A DNA stretch of 64,000 bases. Origin: Chloroflexota bacterium (lineage in GTDB: Bacteria > Chloroflexota > UBA11872). Below are positions 43,719 through 52,028 of the stretch, in pieces. The DNA lies in NCBI GenBank assembly GCA_022824495.1, contig JAJDZU010000002.1, positions 28,585-92,584 of the forward strand, read 5' to 3'. The first letter of the stretch is position 1. Each line of letters starts with the position of its first letter. A program made the translations under genes and the position numbers. Below the pieces are notes generated by a model, which was not told where the DNA came from, did no database searches, and was given only the letters and a program-made list of their open reading frames with translations.

Positions 43719-46700
43719 ATGCGACCTCTAAGCGCATTCCGAGAATACCTACTTGGTATACGTGGCAACCTGGATGCGGGGAACGCAACAGAACATACTC
43801 ACCGTCCAGCGCTGAAGATGCTCCTGGAGTCGCTGGACGTCAATATCGAGGCCGTAAACGAACCTCGACGGATTGAGTGCGGGGCGCCGGACTTCGTGGT
43901 CACCAAGAAGAGCACCGACCACCCGACCATCGGCTATATCGAGGCCAAGGACATCGGCCGCGACCTGAGCGTCATCGAGCACGACAGCAACCGGAGAGCG
44001 CCAAACACAACCGACGGACAGCAACTCCGGCGCTACCGCCAGTCATTGTCCAATCTGATCCTGACCGACTACGTCGAGTTCCGCCGCTACGCGGACGGTG
44101 AACTCGTGCAGACAGCCAGACTCGCGGTGGACACCGTCGCGGGGTTGACTTTCGACTCGAAGGGTGCCCAGGCCCTGCTCGAGTTGCTGGCCGCCTTCTT
44201 TTTACAAGCCCCGGAGCCGGTCGCCAGCGCCGAGGAATTGGCCGTGCGGATGGCGCGGATCACCCACATGATCCGCGACGTCGTCGAGCAAGGATTTAAC
44301 CAGAATCGAGCCTCCCAGAACTTGCGTGGCCTATACAGGGAACTAGAGAGAACGCTGATCCCAGGACTCAAGACCGACGCCTTCGCCGACATGTTCGCGC
44401 AGACTTTGGCCTACGGTCTCTTCGCCGCCCGCGTCGACTACCTGGGCCCGAGCCCGTTTCGTTGGCAGGACGCCGCCCATCACATTCCACGCACCAACCG
44501 CTTCATTCGTCCACTCTTCAATCTCGTGACCGGTCCCGACCTGAACGATGAGCCCTTCGTCAGCTTTGTGGACGACCTCGCCCAGCTACTGGGCATCGCC
44601 GAGATGGAGGCGGTGCTAGCGGACTTTGGCAGGCACGGCGTGCGGCAGGACCCAATCATGAACTTCTACGAGACGTTCCTCGCTGCGTACGACCCAACCG
44701 AGCGCGAGCGGCGGGGAGTGTATTACACGCCGGAACCGGTCATCTCTTACATCGTGCGCTCGGCGGACTACCTGCTGCGTGAACGGTTCGACTGCACCGA
44801 CGGACTTGCCGACTACCGGAAGGCGCGGTACGCGGACAGCCAGGGCGACGTCAAGGAGTCGCACCGGGTGCTGGTGCTGGATCCGGCCTGTGGCACCGGA
44901 TCGTTTCTGTACGCGGTGATCCGGCACATCCGCGAGCAATATCAGACCAGCGGGCAGGCTGGCCTTTGGACCAGTTACGTCAAGGAGCACTTGCTGCCTC
45001 GGCTTTTCGGGTTCGAGTTGCTGGTGGCGGCCTATGCGATGGCGCATCTCAAGCTGGGGATGCAATTGGCGGCCCTGGACCTGCCCGAGGCCAGCCGCAT
45101 GACTTGGGCCTACCCATTCTCGGCCGACGAGCGCCTTGGCGTGTACCTAACCAACGCTCTGGAGCCGGTTGAGGCTGAGTCAGGACCGTTGTTTGGCCTT
45201 GGGGACGCCCTAGCCAATGAGGCCAGCGCAGCTGCCGGCGTCAAGCGTGACCGGCCTATCATGGTCGTGCTGGGCAATCCGCCCTATTCGGGCCATTCGG
45301 CGAACAAAGGCGAATGGATTACAAGCCTGATCGACAGTTACAAGCAGGGTTTCCCCGAGTTGAAGAAACCCGCACAAGCGAAATGGCTCAGCGACGACTA
45401 CGTCAAGTTCATACGCTTTGCCCAATGGCGAATCGAAGAGACTGGTTTCGGAGTTCTGGGCTTTGTTACGAACCATAGCTACCTGGACAATCTAACCTTT
45501 CGCGGAATGCGCCGGAGCCTGCTCGGGACGTTTGACGAGATCTTTCTGCTAGATCTGCATGGCAACTCTAAGAGAAGAGAGCGCACCCCTGACGGTGGCA
45601 AGGACGAGAATGTGTTTGATATTCAACAAGGTGTAGCCATCGGCTTATTCGTGAAGCATGAGCGCGGCGATGGGAATCCGGCACGAGTATTTCATGCTGA
45701 CTTGTGGGGGACACGGCAAGAAGGATCTGACGGCGGCAAATATGGCTGGCTGACTGCAAACAGCATAGCTTCGACTCAATGGACTGAGCTTAGCCCAAAG
45801 CCACCTAGATACTTGTTCATACCTCGTGATGAGGGTCTATTTGCTGAATACGAGGCAGGATGGTCGATCGCCGACATCTTTTCGCCAAATGGGGATCCTG
45901 CTCCTGGAATTGTCACAACACACGATCAGTTCGCCATCTCATGGACAGCGAACGAGGCTGCCTCGAAGGTCGAACGTTTTCTTTCGACGTCTTCCGAAGA
46001 AGAGGCGCGCACACTGTGGCGGTTGTGCAGACAGAAGCAGTGGCTATATGCACGAGCTATGGAAGAGTTAGAGGACAATTCATGGCGTGACCGGATCGAA
46101 CCCATTCTCTATCGTCCATTCGATGTCAGATTCACGGTATTTGACCGCAATGTCGCTGTTCATCGTAGAGAACGTGTAATGCGGCATATGTTGGACACTC
46201 AGAATCTCGCGTTATCAACTATTCGCTCCATGGACATTCAAGGTGGATTCGAACATGTATTTGTAACTAAGCATATCACTCAGCATCACACAGTTTCACT
46301 GAAGGAAGTTAACTACCTCTTTCCCCTGTATCTTCGCCCGTCCGAATCGGATGTCCAACATGAGCTCTGCAGTCCCGACGAACGGAGGCCCAACCTAGAT
46401 CGACAGTTTATCTCCGAACTGTCATTGCGTCTCAATCTCCGATTCATCAGTGACCGCCCAGGAGACCTCGAATCCACGTTTGGACCTGAGGACGCGTTCC
46501 ACTATATCTACGCTGTCCTGCATTCACCTACTTATCGGAAACGCTTCGCCCAGTTCCTGCGGGAGGATTTCCCACGCATCCCGCTGCCGACAGGCCTCGA
46601 AGAGTTCGTCGCGCTGACAAGACTTGGGCAGGCCCTGAAAGCCGTGCATCTGATGGAGGCGCCGTTCCTGGACGGTGTTCAGGTTCGTTTTCCAGTCGCC

Positions 46701-47051
46701 GGCGACCGGATTGTGGAACCGGGCCACCCCAAATACATTGCCCCAGGCGAGACGCCGGTAGGCGAGCGCGAGCCGGTGAACGCGGGTCGTGTGTACATTA
46801 GCCGCACGACGCGTTCGCGCCACGGGAAGCCACCTCGACTGGGACAGTACATAGATGAGATTGAGCCGGAGGTGTGGGAGTTTCGGATCGGTGGATATCA
46901 GCCAATGTCGAAGTGGCTTCAGGACCGCAAGGGACGGACGCTAGGCTTCGAAGATCTGACTCATTACGGACGCATTGCCGCAGCCCTACGCGAGACAATT
47001 CGGCTGATGGGGGAACTTGACCAGATTGGCTTAGACTTTGCCGCAAAGTGA
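43719..47051 (+). CDS. Type ISP/IIG-like restriction-modification enzyme (PD-(D/E)xK nuclease + N6-adenine methyltransferase), no helicase
   Basis: The protein has 1110 residues from ATG 43719 (GGAAAAGAG upstream; the frame is open from 43692). The N-terminal nuclease has Asp58 in CGAPDFVV and Glu75-x-Lys77 in GYIEAKD. The amino-methyltransferase core carries motif I DPACGTGSF near residue 388 and motif IV NPPY near residue 520. The C-terminal part, from about residue 690, should hold the target-recognition domain. Single-chain type ISP enzymes usually carry a helicase between nuclease and methyltransferase; here those about 500 residues are absent, giving a type IIG-like layout. It would both methylate adenine and cleave unmodified foreign DNA. 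Operon partner: the FRG gene. Confidence 0.87.
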   Translation: MRPLSAFREYLLGIRGNLDAGNATEHTHRPALKMLLESLDVNIEAVNEPRRIECGAPDFVVTKKSTDHPTIGYIEAKDIGRDLSVIEHDSNRRAPNTTDGQQLRRYRQSLSNLILTDYVEFRRYADGELVQTARLAVDTVAGLTFDSKGAQALLELLAAFFLQAPEPVASAEELAVRMARITHMIRDVVEQGFNQNRASQNLRGLYRELERTLIPGLKTDAFADMFAQTLAYGLFAARVDYLGPSPFRWQDAAHHIPRTNRFIRPLFNLVTGPDLNDEPFVSFVDDLAQLLGIAEMEAVLADFGRHGVRQDPIMNFYETFLAAYDPTERERRGVYYTPEPVISYIVRSADYLLRERFDCTDGLADYRKARYADSQGDVKESHRVLVLDPACGTGSFLYAVIRHIREQYQTSGQAGLWTSYVKEHLLPRLFGFELLVAAYAMAHLKLGMQLAALDLPEASRMTWAYPFSADERLGVYLTNALEPVEAESGPLFGLGDALANEASAAAGVKRDRPIMVVLGNPPYSGHSANKGEWITSLIDSYKQGFPELKKPAQAKWLSDDYVKFIRFAQWRIEETGFGVLGFVTNHSYLDNLTFRGMRRSLLGTFDEIFLLDLHGNSKRRERTPDGGKDENVFDIQQGVAIGLFVKHERGDGNPARVFHADLWGTRQEGSDGGKYGWLTANSIASTQWTELSPKPPRYLFIPRDEGLFAEYEAGWSIADIFSPNGDPAPGIVTTHDQFAISWTANEAASKVERFLSTSSEEEARTLWRLCRQKQWLYARAMEELEDNSWRDRIEPILYRPFDVRFTVFDRNVAVHRRERVMRHMLDTQNLALSTIRSMDIQGGFEHVFVTKHITQHHTVSLKEVNYLFPLYLRPSESDVQHELCSPDERRPNLDRQFISELSLRLNLRFISDRPGDLESTFGPEDAFHYIYAVLHSPTYRKRFAQFLREDFPRIPLPTGLEEFVALTRLGQALKAVHLMEAPFLDGVQVRFPVAGDRIVEPGHPKYIAPGETPVGEREPVNAGRVYISRTTRSRHGKPPRLGQYIDEIEPEVWEFRIGGYQPMSKWLQDRKGRTLGFEDLTHYGRIAAALRETIRLMGELDQIGLDFAAK

Positions 47052-47135
47052 CTTCACACTTATGGCTGACAAATCTGTACACCCTTCCTTACGAAATGGA
47101 TCCTCTCCTCTTAGCAGCTGAATATAGATAATTCT

Positions 47136-47798
47136 CTAATTTCCAATTAGCCGTCCAGACACCACTGCAAGCGATACCGTAATCAGAATAAAGGCCGCAG
47201 GAAGCGCATTCCTGACGGCGATGTAAGCGATCTCCATTTCATCAACTTTCCGCGCCACTGCCCACTCGTTTTGAACCATGCAATTGATCTGAGAGTTAAC
47301 AAGTCTAATCCTATATTCATTACTCGACTCAAACTCAACTGGCACGAAGTCATCGATCCCTAATCTCCTATATTCACGTCTCCTAAGCCCTCGCACAGCA
47401 GCCTGAAGCGATCGTATAATCTGCGCGATCACATAAATCACTAACAAGAGAGCCCCTACAAGGACTGCGGTAACAACGCACGCAGGCAACAATCGATCTT
47501 CATTCTGAGTGCGTCCCAAAGTTGTTGCTGCGGCTAGACTACCAATCAGTGCTGCGGAGAGAACCGATGTGAAGGTGAGCATTGAGGCCAGCTTTGTGTC
47601 CACCGTCCTACTATGCTCCTCAGCCTGTGATAATCGATAAGCAACGATGGAACCAACTTCGTCCACTAGATGAGCGTGATCAGTATTGAACGTGTCCTTG
47701 TCCGGCGGCTCCGGGATCTCATCACCCGTGAGGTGAGGCCATATCCAGTCTGGCACTCGATCATAGACTGACTTTACCAGATCTATTTTCCTAACCAT
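47136..47798 (-). CDS. Three-TM membrane protein coupled to graspetide ligase (SLATT/Pycsar-effector-like topology)
   Basis: The protein has 220 residues. A soluble N-terminus (about 60 residues) leads into AEEHSRTVDTKLASMLTFTSVLSAALIGSLA (TM1), a second TM (about 105-130), a basic loop of about 65 residues (RGLRRREYRRLG), and a third TM at the C-terminus (NALPAAFILITVSLAVVSG). The charged helix running directly into TM1 with DTK is reminiscent of SLATT and Pycsar-type membrane effectors, but this is only resemblance. Its ATG overlaps the ATP-grasp stop by 16 nt, so it is the last gene of the RiPP operon and may be exporter, immunity protein or target. Confidence 0.65.
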   Translation of the reverse strand: MVRKIDLVKSVYDRVPDWIWPHLTGDEIPEPPDKDTFNTDHAHLVDEVGSIVAYRLSQAEEHSRTVDTKLASMLTFTSVLSAALIGSLAAATTLGRTQNEDRLLPACVVTAVLVGALLLVIYVIAQIIRSLQAAVRGLRRREYRRLGIDDFVPVEFESSNEYRIRLVNSQINCMVQNEWAVARKVDEMEIAYIAVRNALPAAFILITVSLAVVSGRLIGN

Positions 47799-48736
47799 GA
47801 TGCAATGCTTTCAGATATTGGAAAGCCAAGCTGATCCTCAATCCAGAGCCATTCACCGCTCGGGTTAATTTCAAAGAATACATAGCTTCCATCTGGAGTC
47901 AGTGCAAGGTCAATCGCTCCAAACGCAAGTCCGAGTTGATCGAGTAAGCTACGACAGAGGTTCTCCAGTCCGAGGGGTAGATCGTGCGGTCTGTGCGCAA
48001 TGTCCGGATCGTCAGTTGCCCGCCAATCTATCCTACTGGAATCTCGTGCCTGAGAGAGAATCTCGGCAGCGTAGACGTCCTCTGCCACGACGGTGACTCG
48101 GATGTCGGCGGACTTTTCCACTAGTTCCTGAAACGTGACTGGCGCAAGCACCAAGCCGCTGAGATTGTCGAGATCAGATTCAGCTATGGCGCTCGTGAAG
48201 ATGGCTTGGTTCCCATTTGGGCTTTTGACGTACCCTGCACTTACAGCCTTAGCAATTAGCTGGCGTGTTACTGCAAAGTGCTGTACTTCGGGGACTTCAT
48301 TGGTAACGATCGTTGGTGGTAGCTTGAAGCCCAATTGTGAGGCCACGGAGAGTTGGTAGGGCTTTCGCTCAGCGCGCCAAATAGCCTGGAGAGGACTCAT
48401 CCACCTCTTGGAGGGCAATGTCGGCAGGACACCCTCGAGGAACGCCCGAGTCTCACGTTCGCAGAATTCATGAACACCAGGCGCCAGACCGTCAGGCAGG
48501 TTGGGTACGGTACTACGCCGATACCAGACTGACTTCACGTCGGTTCCTTTGATGCGCTTTGATCCGTCACATATTGATAGCTCGCCTTGCGGATCAAATG
48601 TCGCACGAATCTCGGTCGGGAATCGATCGGTGTCAAGCCTAAAGTACGGTACTCCGTAGCAATCTAGGGCACTTCCTACGTACTCGGGGGCTTCATCGTA
48701 AGAAGTGGTGACGATTAGTACCGTCTCAGTAGACAT
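47783..48736 (-). CDS. MvdC/MvdD-like ATP-grasp RiPP ligase (graspetide synthetase)
   Basis: This 317-residue ATP-grasp enzyme is predicted to form ester or amide side-chain cross-links in the precursors encoded upstream. Family features are the N-terminal VPYFRLDTDRFP, KSVWYRR, MSPLQAIWRAERKPYQL with KLPPTIVTN (ATP-grasp N-lobe), FQELVEKSADIRVTVV (adenine/Lys strand), FGAIDLALTPDGSYVFFEINPSGEW with the metal-binding Glu-x-Asn, and C-terminal WIEDQLGFPIS. Its ATG overlaps the stop of the second precursor gene by 11 nt, and its stop overlaps the membrane protein gene, indicating a tightly coupled operon. Confidence 0.9.
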   Translation of the reverse strand: MSTETVLIVTTSYDEAPEYVGSALDCYGVPYFRLDTDRFPTEIRATFDPQGELSICDGSKRIKGTDVKSVWYRRSTVPNLPDGLAPGVHEFCERETRAFLEGVLPTLPSKRWMSPLQAIWRAERKPYQLSVASQLGFKLPPTIVTNEVPEVQHFAVTRQLIAKAVSAGYVKSPNGNQAIFTSAIAESDLDNLSGLVLAPVTFQELVEKSADIRVTVVAEDVYAAEILSQARDSSRIDWRATDDPDIAHRPHDLPLGLENLCRSLLDQLGLAFGAIDLALTPDGSYVFFEINPSGEWLWIEDQLGFPISESIASWLGK

Positions 48737-48962
48737 CCGTAGGTTCGCGGCTGGCTTTCGTTACCGTAGTCCGAGGCGTTCTACTGCTGTCGGGATTTGG
48801 AGCTTGGGATGCAAAATTAAGCATAAATGGCTTGGTTACCGCAGTTTCTGCGCTCGGATTGAAGTGCTCTCGTGGACGCGGAGGCTCTGCTGTGACAGGT
48901 TCGGCTGATTTACGCGTCGAACGGCTTGAGAGCTCTTCCAAGAACGGGATATTGGCAGACAT
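48726..48962 (-). CDS. Graspetide (omega-ester RiPP) precursor peptide 2
   Basis: The peptide has 78 residues; the ATG at 48962 is fixed by an AAGGAG about 9 nt upstream and by alignment with precursor 1. The leader begins MSANIPFLEEL and carries PFMLNFA at 45-51, matching the spacing and chemistry of the microviridin leader motif PFFARFL that docks on the ATP-grasp ligase. The C-terminal core (about 62-78) has Thr65, Thr68 and Thr75 as possible donors and Glu73 and Asp76 as acceptors, in a T..T...RE.TD pattern. The stop overlaps the ligase start. It is identical in length to precursor 1 and aligns without gaps. Confidence 0.85.
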   Translation of the reverse strand: MSANIPFLEELSSRSTRKSAEPVTAEPPRPREHFNPSAETAVTKPFMLNFASQAPNPDSSRTPRTTVTKASREPTDVY

Positions 48963-49011
48963 CGGAGTTTTTCTCCTTGCAAGTTGGTCAGTACCAGACT
49001 CCGGCACTGCG

Positions 49012-49248
49012 TTAGCGATCATCCGTTGTCTCGCGGTATACCTCAGTGATTATAGTGCCAGGAGGCAATGGACGTTCTGGTCGGCGAGGTGAATTGGCAA
49101 ATCTCAAAGCAAACGGCAGGAGCGTCGTATCAGCCTCTACATGAGCTAGGTCAGAGTGAAGGACTTCGGAATGGTCAGACGCGAATCTGTCAGTTCCTGC
49201 AGACCAAGACTTCGCGAGCTTGGCCAAGAACGGGTCCGTGACGGACAT
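49012..49248 (-). CDS. Graspetide (omega-ester RiPP) precursor peptide 1
   Basis: The peptide has 78 residues; the start at 49248 was chosen because it aligns exactly with precursor 2 (MSVTDPFLAKL versus MSANIPFLEEL), although no strong ribosome site precedes it and the frame is open 20 codons further. The leader motif is PFALRFA (45-51). The core ends TIITEVYRETTDDR with Thr65, Thr68, Thr75 and Glu69, Glu73, Asp76, Asp77 available for cross-linking. Between the two precursors only the N-terminal hexapeptide region, the PFxLxFA box and the T65/T68/R72/E73/T75/D76 core are conserved; the middle is free to vary. It is the first gene of the operon, 49 nt upstream of precursor 2. Confidence 0.82.
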   Translation of the reverse strand: MSVTDPFLAKLAKSWSAGTDRFASDHSEVLHSDLAHVEADTTLLPFALRFANSPRRPERPLPPGTIITEVYRETTDDR

Positions 49249-49703
49249 TGAGCATCGTTTCTGCATGGCACGTTCACGGCCCAGCATATCTGATCGTTTT
49301 GACGACACGCTCGCGTTTCCGCAGGCGAGTCATGAGCTGGCGACCCGGAGCGGAAGAGGCTGGTTTGAATCCGGCCCCTACCTGGGAGGGAAGCGAGAGC
49401 GGTTGCAGGTTGGTTGCCGGCGAGTGTGCTTCGACACGCCCCGCCGAATGACCCTGGAGCGGCTCACCACGGGAAAGCGAAGAGTGAGCGGAGAGAAGTG
49501 AGGAGTGAGAGGGGACGGGAAGGGAGACGAGGAAGAGTGAAGTCGAGATCCCTCGGGGGACCGTCGGGATGACAAGAGAAGACGGGTGGGTCACAGACCC
49601 ACCCCTACGAAAGACTGGAATGCCGGCGCGGGTCCGCCGTGACAGGGGGCGGGGTTGGGTTGACACTAGGGGTCGATAGGGGACCGCAGCGCTGGGATGG
49701 CTA
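49249..49703. other. Intergenic region upstream of the graspetide operon and aldo/keto reductase
   Basis: No gene is supported here. It contains dispersed repeats: a GGAAGAGGCTGGTTTGAATC type unit at about 49350-49383 (related to units at 61.4 and 62.0 kb) and a GGTGGGTC...GACCCACC palindrome followed by CCTACGAAAGA at 49581-49615. Divergent promoters for the RiPP operon and the aldo/keto reductase should lie here but were not resolved. Confidence 0.5.
49581..49615. repeat. GGCGGGTC-type dispersed palindrome
   Basis: The pattern is GACGGGTGGGTC, 3 nt, GACCCACC, then CCTACGAAAGA. Closely related units lie at 61830-61870 and 62151-62190, with a degenerate one at 62088-62126. Confidence 0.75.
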
Positions 49704-50660
49704 ATGAAGTACCGCGAGGTTGGGAATACGGGGATCGAGGTTTCGGAGGTTGGGTTCGGGACCTGGGAACTGGGCGGCATGGAGTGGGGGGATATCTCGG
49801 ACGAGGACGCGCTGGCGGTGCTGCGTCATGCGTATGACAACGGAATCACGTTTTACGACACGGCGAATGTGTATGGGCCGGGTCGAAGCGAGGAGTTGCT
49901 GGGTCAGGCGTTTGCGGGGATGGATGACGTGATTATTGCCACGAAGGTGGCGTTTCCGATGGATACAGACGGGCATATCGTGGCGGGCGGCCCAGGCCCA
50001 GTGCACAACCTGTCGCGCGAGGCGATTCTGATGGAGTGCGACCTGAGCCTGAAGCGACTGCAGCGCGAAACGATTGACTTCTACCAGATGCACCGGCCGC
50101 CGGATCACCATGAGTGGGATGAGTCGTTTGGGGCGATGGAGGAGTTGCGGGCGGCGGGGAAGATCCGGCATTACGGGGTGGCGCTGGGGTCGATGGCGGA
50201 CGGGCTGAAGGCGGTGCGGGAGAACGACATCGCCTCGATAATGACGACGTTCAACTGCCTGAACCAGGAGCCGGCCGAGGAGTTGCTGCCGGCGATGCTG
50301 GCGAAGGGGGTGAGCCTGTTTGCGCGGGTGCCGCTGGCTTCGGGGTTCCTGACGGGGACGCTGACACCTGACACGACGTTTGCGTGGAATGACAAGCGCG
50401 GGGTGATTCCGCGAGACGAGTACCTGGCGACGCTGGAGCAGGCGGAGCAGATGCGGTTCCTGGCGGATGAGCCGGGGGTCAGTTCAATGGCGGAAGGGGC
50501 GCTGAAGTTTGTGCTGGCGCACGAGGCGGTGGCCTCGGTGGTGGCAGGGATGATGCGTCCGTTTGAGGTGGATTTGAATGTGAGGGCTTCGGGGGAAGGG
50601 TTGTCGGAGGGGGCGGTTGAGCGGGTGCGGGAGGTTTATCAGGCGGGGTTGGGCGTTTAG
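49704..50660 (+). CDS. Aldo/keto reductase
   Basis: This 318-residue (beta/alpha)8 NADPH-dependent reductase has the catalytic residues Asp52 and Tyr57 in FYDTANVYGPG, Lys81 in VIIATKVAF, and His in DFYQMHRPPDHHEW. YREVGNTGIEVSEVGFGTW is the typical N-terminus of the bacterial AKR/YajO-like group. The substrate carbonyl is unknown. It stands alone, followed by the palindromic repeat array. Confidence 0.93.
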   Translation: MKYREVGNTGIEVSEVGFGTWELGGMEWGDISDEDALAVLRHAYDNGITFYDTANVYGPGRSEELLGQAFAGMDDVIIATKVAFPMDTDGHIVAGGPGPVHNLSREAILMECDLSLKRLQRETIDFYQMHRPPDHHEWDESFGAMEELRAAGKIRHYGVALGSMADGLKAVRENDIASIMTTFNCLNQEPAEELLPAMLAKGVSLFARVPLASGFLTGTLTPDTTFAWNDKRGVIPRDEYLATLEQAEQMRFLADEPGVSSMAEGALKFVLAHEAVASVVAGMMRPFEVDLNVRASGEGLSEGAVERVREVYQAGLGV

Positions 50661-50682
50661 GGAGGGACTGAACAGGGGGGTG

Positions 50683-51214
50683 GACGTGGTGGGTTGCTGG
50701 TGGTTTGGCGTGGGTGGTGGGGGTGGCTGCCACCCTCACCCCAACCCTCTCCCTCAAGGGCGAGGGAGGAAGAGAGCGCCCGGTGGTTTGTCGTGGGTTG
50801 CTGGTGTCTTGGCGTGGGCGCTGGGGGTGGCAGCCACCCTCACCCCCGGATCGCGTCTGGGGCAGGCTCCAGCCCTCTCCCTCAAGGGCGAGGGAGGAAG
50901 AGGCGGGTTGCGCAGGCGTGGGTGCTCGGATTCGGCTTGGCTAGTAAACCGAGGCAGCCACCCTCACCCCAGCCCTCTCCCTCAAGGGCGAGGGAGGAAG
51001 AGGACGGACGGTGGGTTTGTGGTGGGTTGCCGCTCTTTGGCTTGGGTGCTTCACCGAGGCAGCCACCCTCACCCCAGCCCTCTCCCTCAAGGGCGAGGGA
51101 GGAAGAGGGCGCCCGGTGGGTTTGACGTGGGTTGCTGCTCTTTGGCTTGGGTGCTTGACCGAGGCGGCCGCCCTCACCCCAGCCCTCTCCCTCAAGGGAG
51201 AGGGAAAGAGTAGG
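50683..51214. repeat. Tandem palindromic repeat array, left half (about 105-bp unit, five copies)
   Basis: Units begin CCACCCTCACCCC(A/C), continue CCCTCTCCCTCAAGGGCGAGGGAGGAAGAG, and then carry a variable spacer (…GGTTGCTGCTCTTTGGCTTGGGTGCT…). Unit starts are at about 50730, 50834, 50958, 51063 and 51168, giving periods of 104, 124, 105 and 105 bp. Each unit holds the imperfect palindrome CCCTCTCCCT/AAGGGCGAGGG. The array continues after the DUF559 gene. Confidence 0.88.
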
Positions 51215-51265
51215 TGATGCGCGGAGCGGGGATGTTGCGCATGGTCTTCGGCTCAGGTAGCTGAG

Positions 51266-51646
51266 ATGTCGTCGCCAGATCAGCGGCTTCGGCGGATTCC
51301 GCCACGGCTGCGAACGCTGGCACGGGCGATGCGTGGTGGGCAGTCGGACGCGGAGACCAAGATCTGGTGGCTTGTTCGCAATCGAAATCTGGGTGTGAAG
51401 TTTCGCCGACAGCATCCGGTAGAACGATTCGTACTCGACTTTTACTGCCCGGAACTGCGATTGGCGATTGAGGTGGATGGACGTCAGCACTTGGAAGCAG
51501 AGGGACTCGCTCGGGATGCCGCGCGAGCCGACGCCTTGGGCAAGCGCGGGATTCGTGTGGTGCGATTTACGAATACTGAGGTCCTGCAGGAATACGAGGC
51601 GGTAGCGGAGGCGATCTGGCAGGCCTGTCATAGGGGACGGGAGTAA
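51266..51646 (+). CDS. DUF559 (Vsr/restriction-endonuclease-like) protein
   Basis: This 126-residue protein of the DUF559 family has the very-short-patch-repair endonuclease-like fold. SDAETKIWWLVRNRNLGVKFRRQHPV is followed by FVLDFYCPELRLAIEVDGRQH, giving the Asp and Glu-x-Asp acidic cluster of the nuclease core, and by GIRVVRFTNTEVLQ, where the family ends in strand 5. Cleavage activity is inferred. It lies exactly between the two halves of a tandem palindromic repeat array. Confidence 0.88.
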   Translation: MSSPDQRLRRIPPRLRTLARAMRGGQSDAETKIWWLVRNRNLGVKFRRQHPVERFVLDFYCPELRLAIEVDGRQHLEAEGLARDAARADALGKRGIRVVRFTNTEVLQEYEAVAEAIWQACHRGRE

Positions 51647-51661
51647 GTGTTTGGCATGACT

Positions 51662-52000
51662 TTGGTCGGAGCCTTGGAGGGCGAGGGAGGAAGAGGCGGG
51701 TTGCACGGGCCGGGGTGCTCAGCTTTGGCTTGGGTGCTTGACCGAGGCTGCCACCCTCACCCTGCCCTCTCCCTCAAGGGCGAGGGAGGAAGAGGCGGGT
51801 TGCACGGGCCGGGGTGCTCAGCTTTGGCTTGGGTGCTTCACCGAGGCAGCCACCCTCACCCCAGCCCTCTCCCTCAAGGGCGAGGGAGGAAGAGGACGGA
51901 CGGTGGGTTTGTGGTGGGTTGCTGCTCTTTGGCTTGGGTGCTTGACCGAGGCGGCCACCCTCACCCCAGCCCTCTCCCTCAAGAGAGAGGGAAAGAAGGG
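51662..52000. repeat. Tandem palindromic repeat array, right half (three to four copies)
   Basis: The array resumes directly after the DUF559 gene with a truncated unit (GGAGGGCGAGGGAGGAAGAG at about 51675) and then full units starting near 51750, 51850 and 51956. Two adjacent units are almost identical, including the CGGGTTGCACGGGCCGGGGTGCTCAGC spacer, showing recent tandem duplication. Confidence 0.85.
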
Positions 52001-52028
52001 GCCCGTGGATGGGTGGGGCGGGGGTGGG

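Noticed and set aside
50617..51213. Open frames encoding repeated 'HPHPSPLPQGRGRKR' or 'LTPALSLKGEGGRG' peptides
   Set aside because: These are translations of the tandem palindromic DNA repeat in several frames and on both strands; none has a start with context or a non-repeat domain.
50683..52000. Possible CRISPR array because of regularly spaced palindromic repeats
   Set aside because: The period of about 105 bp, the near-identity of the spacers between units and the absence of cas genes exclude CRISPR; it is a tandem duplication of a REP-like unit.
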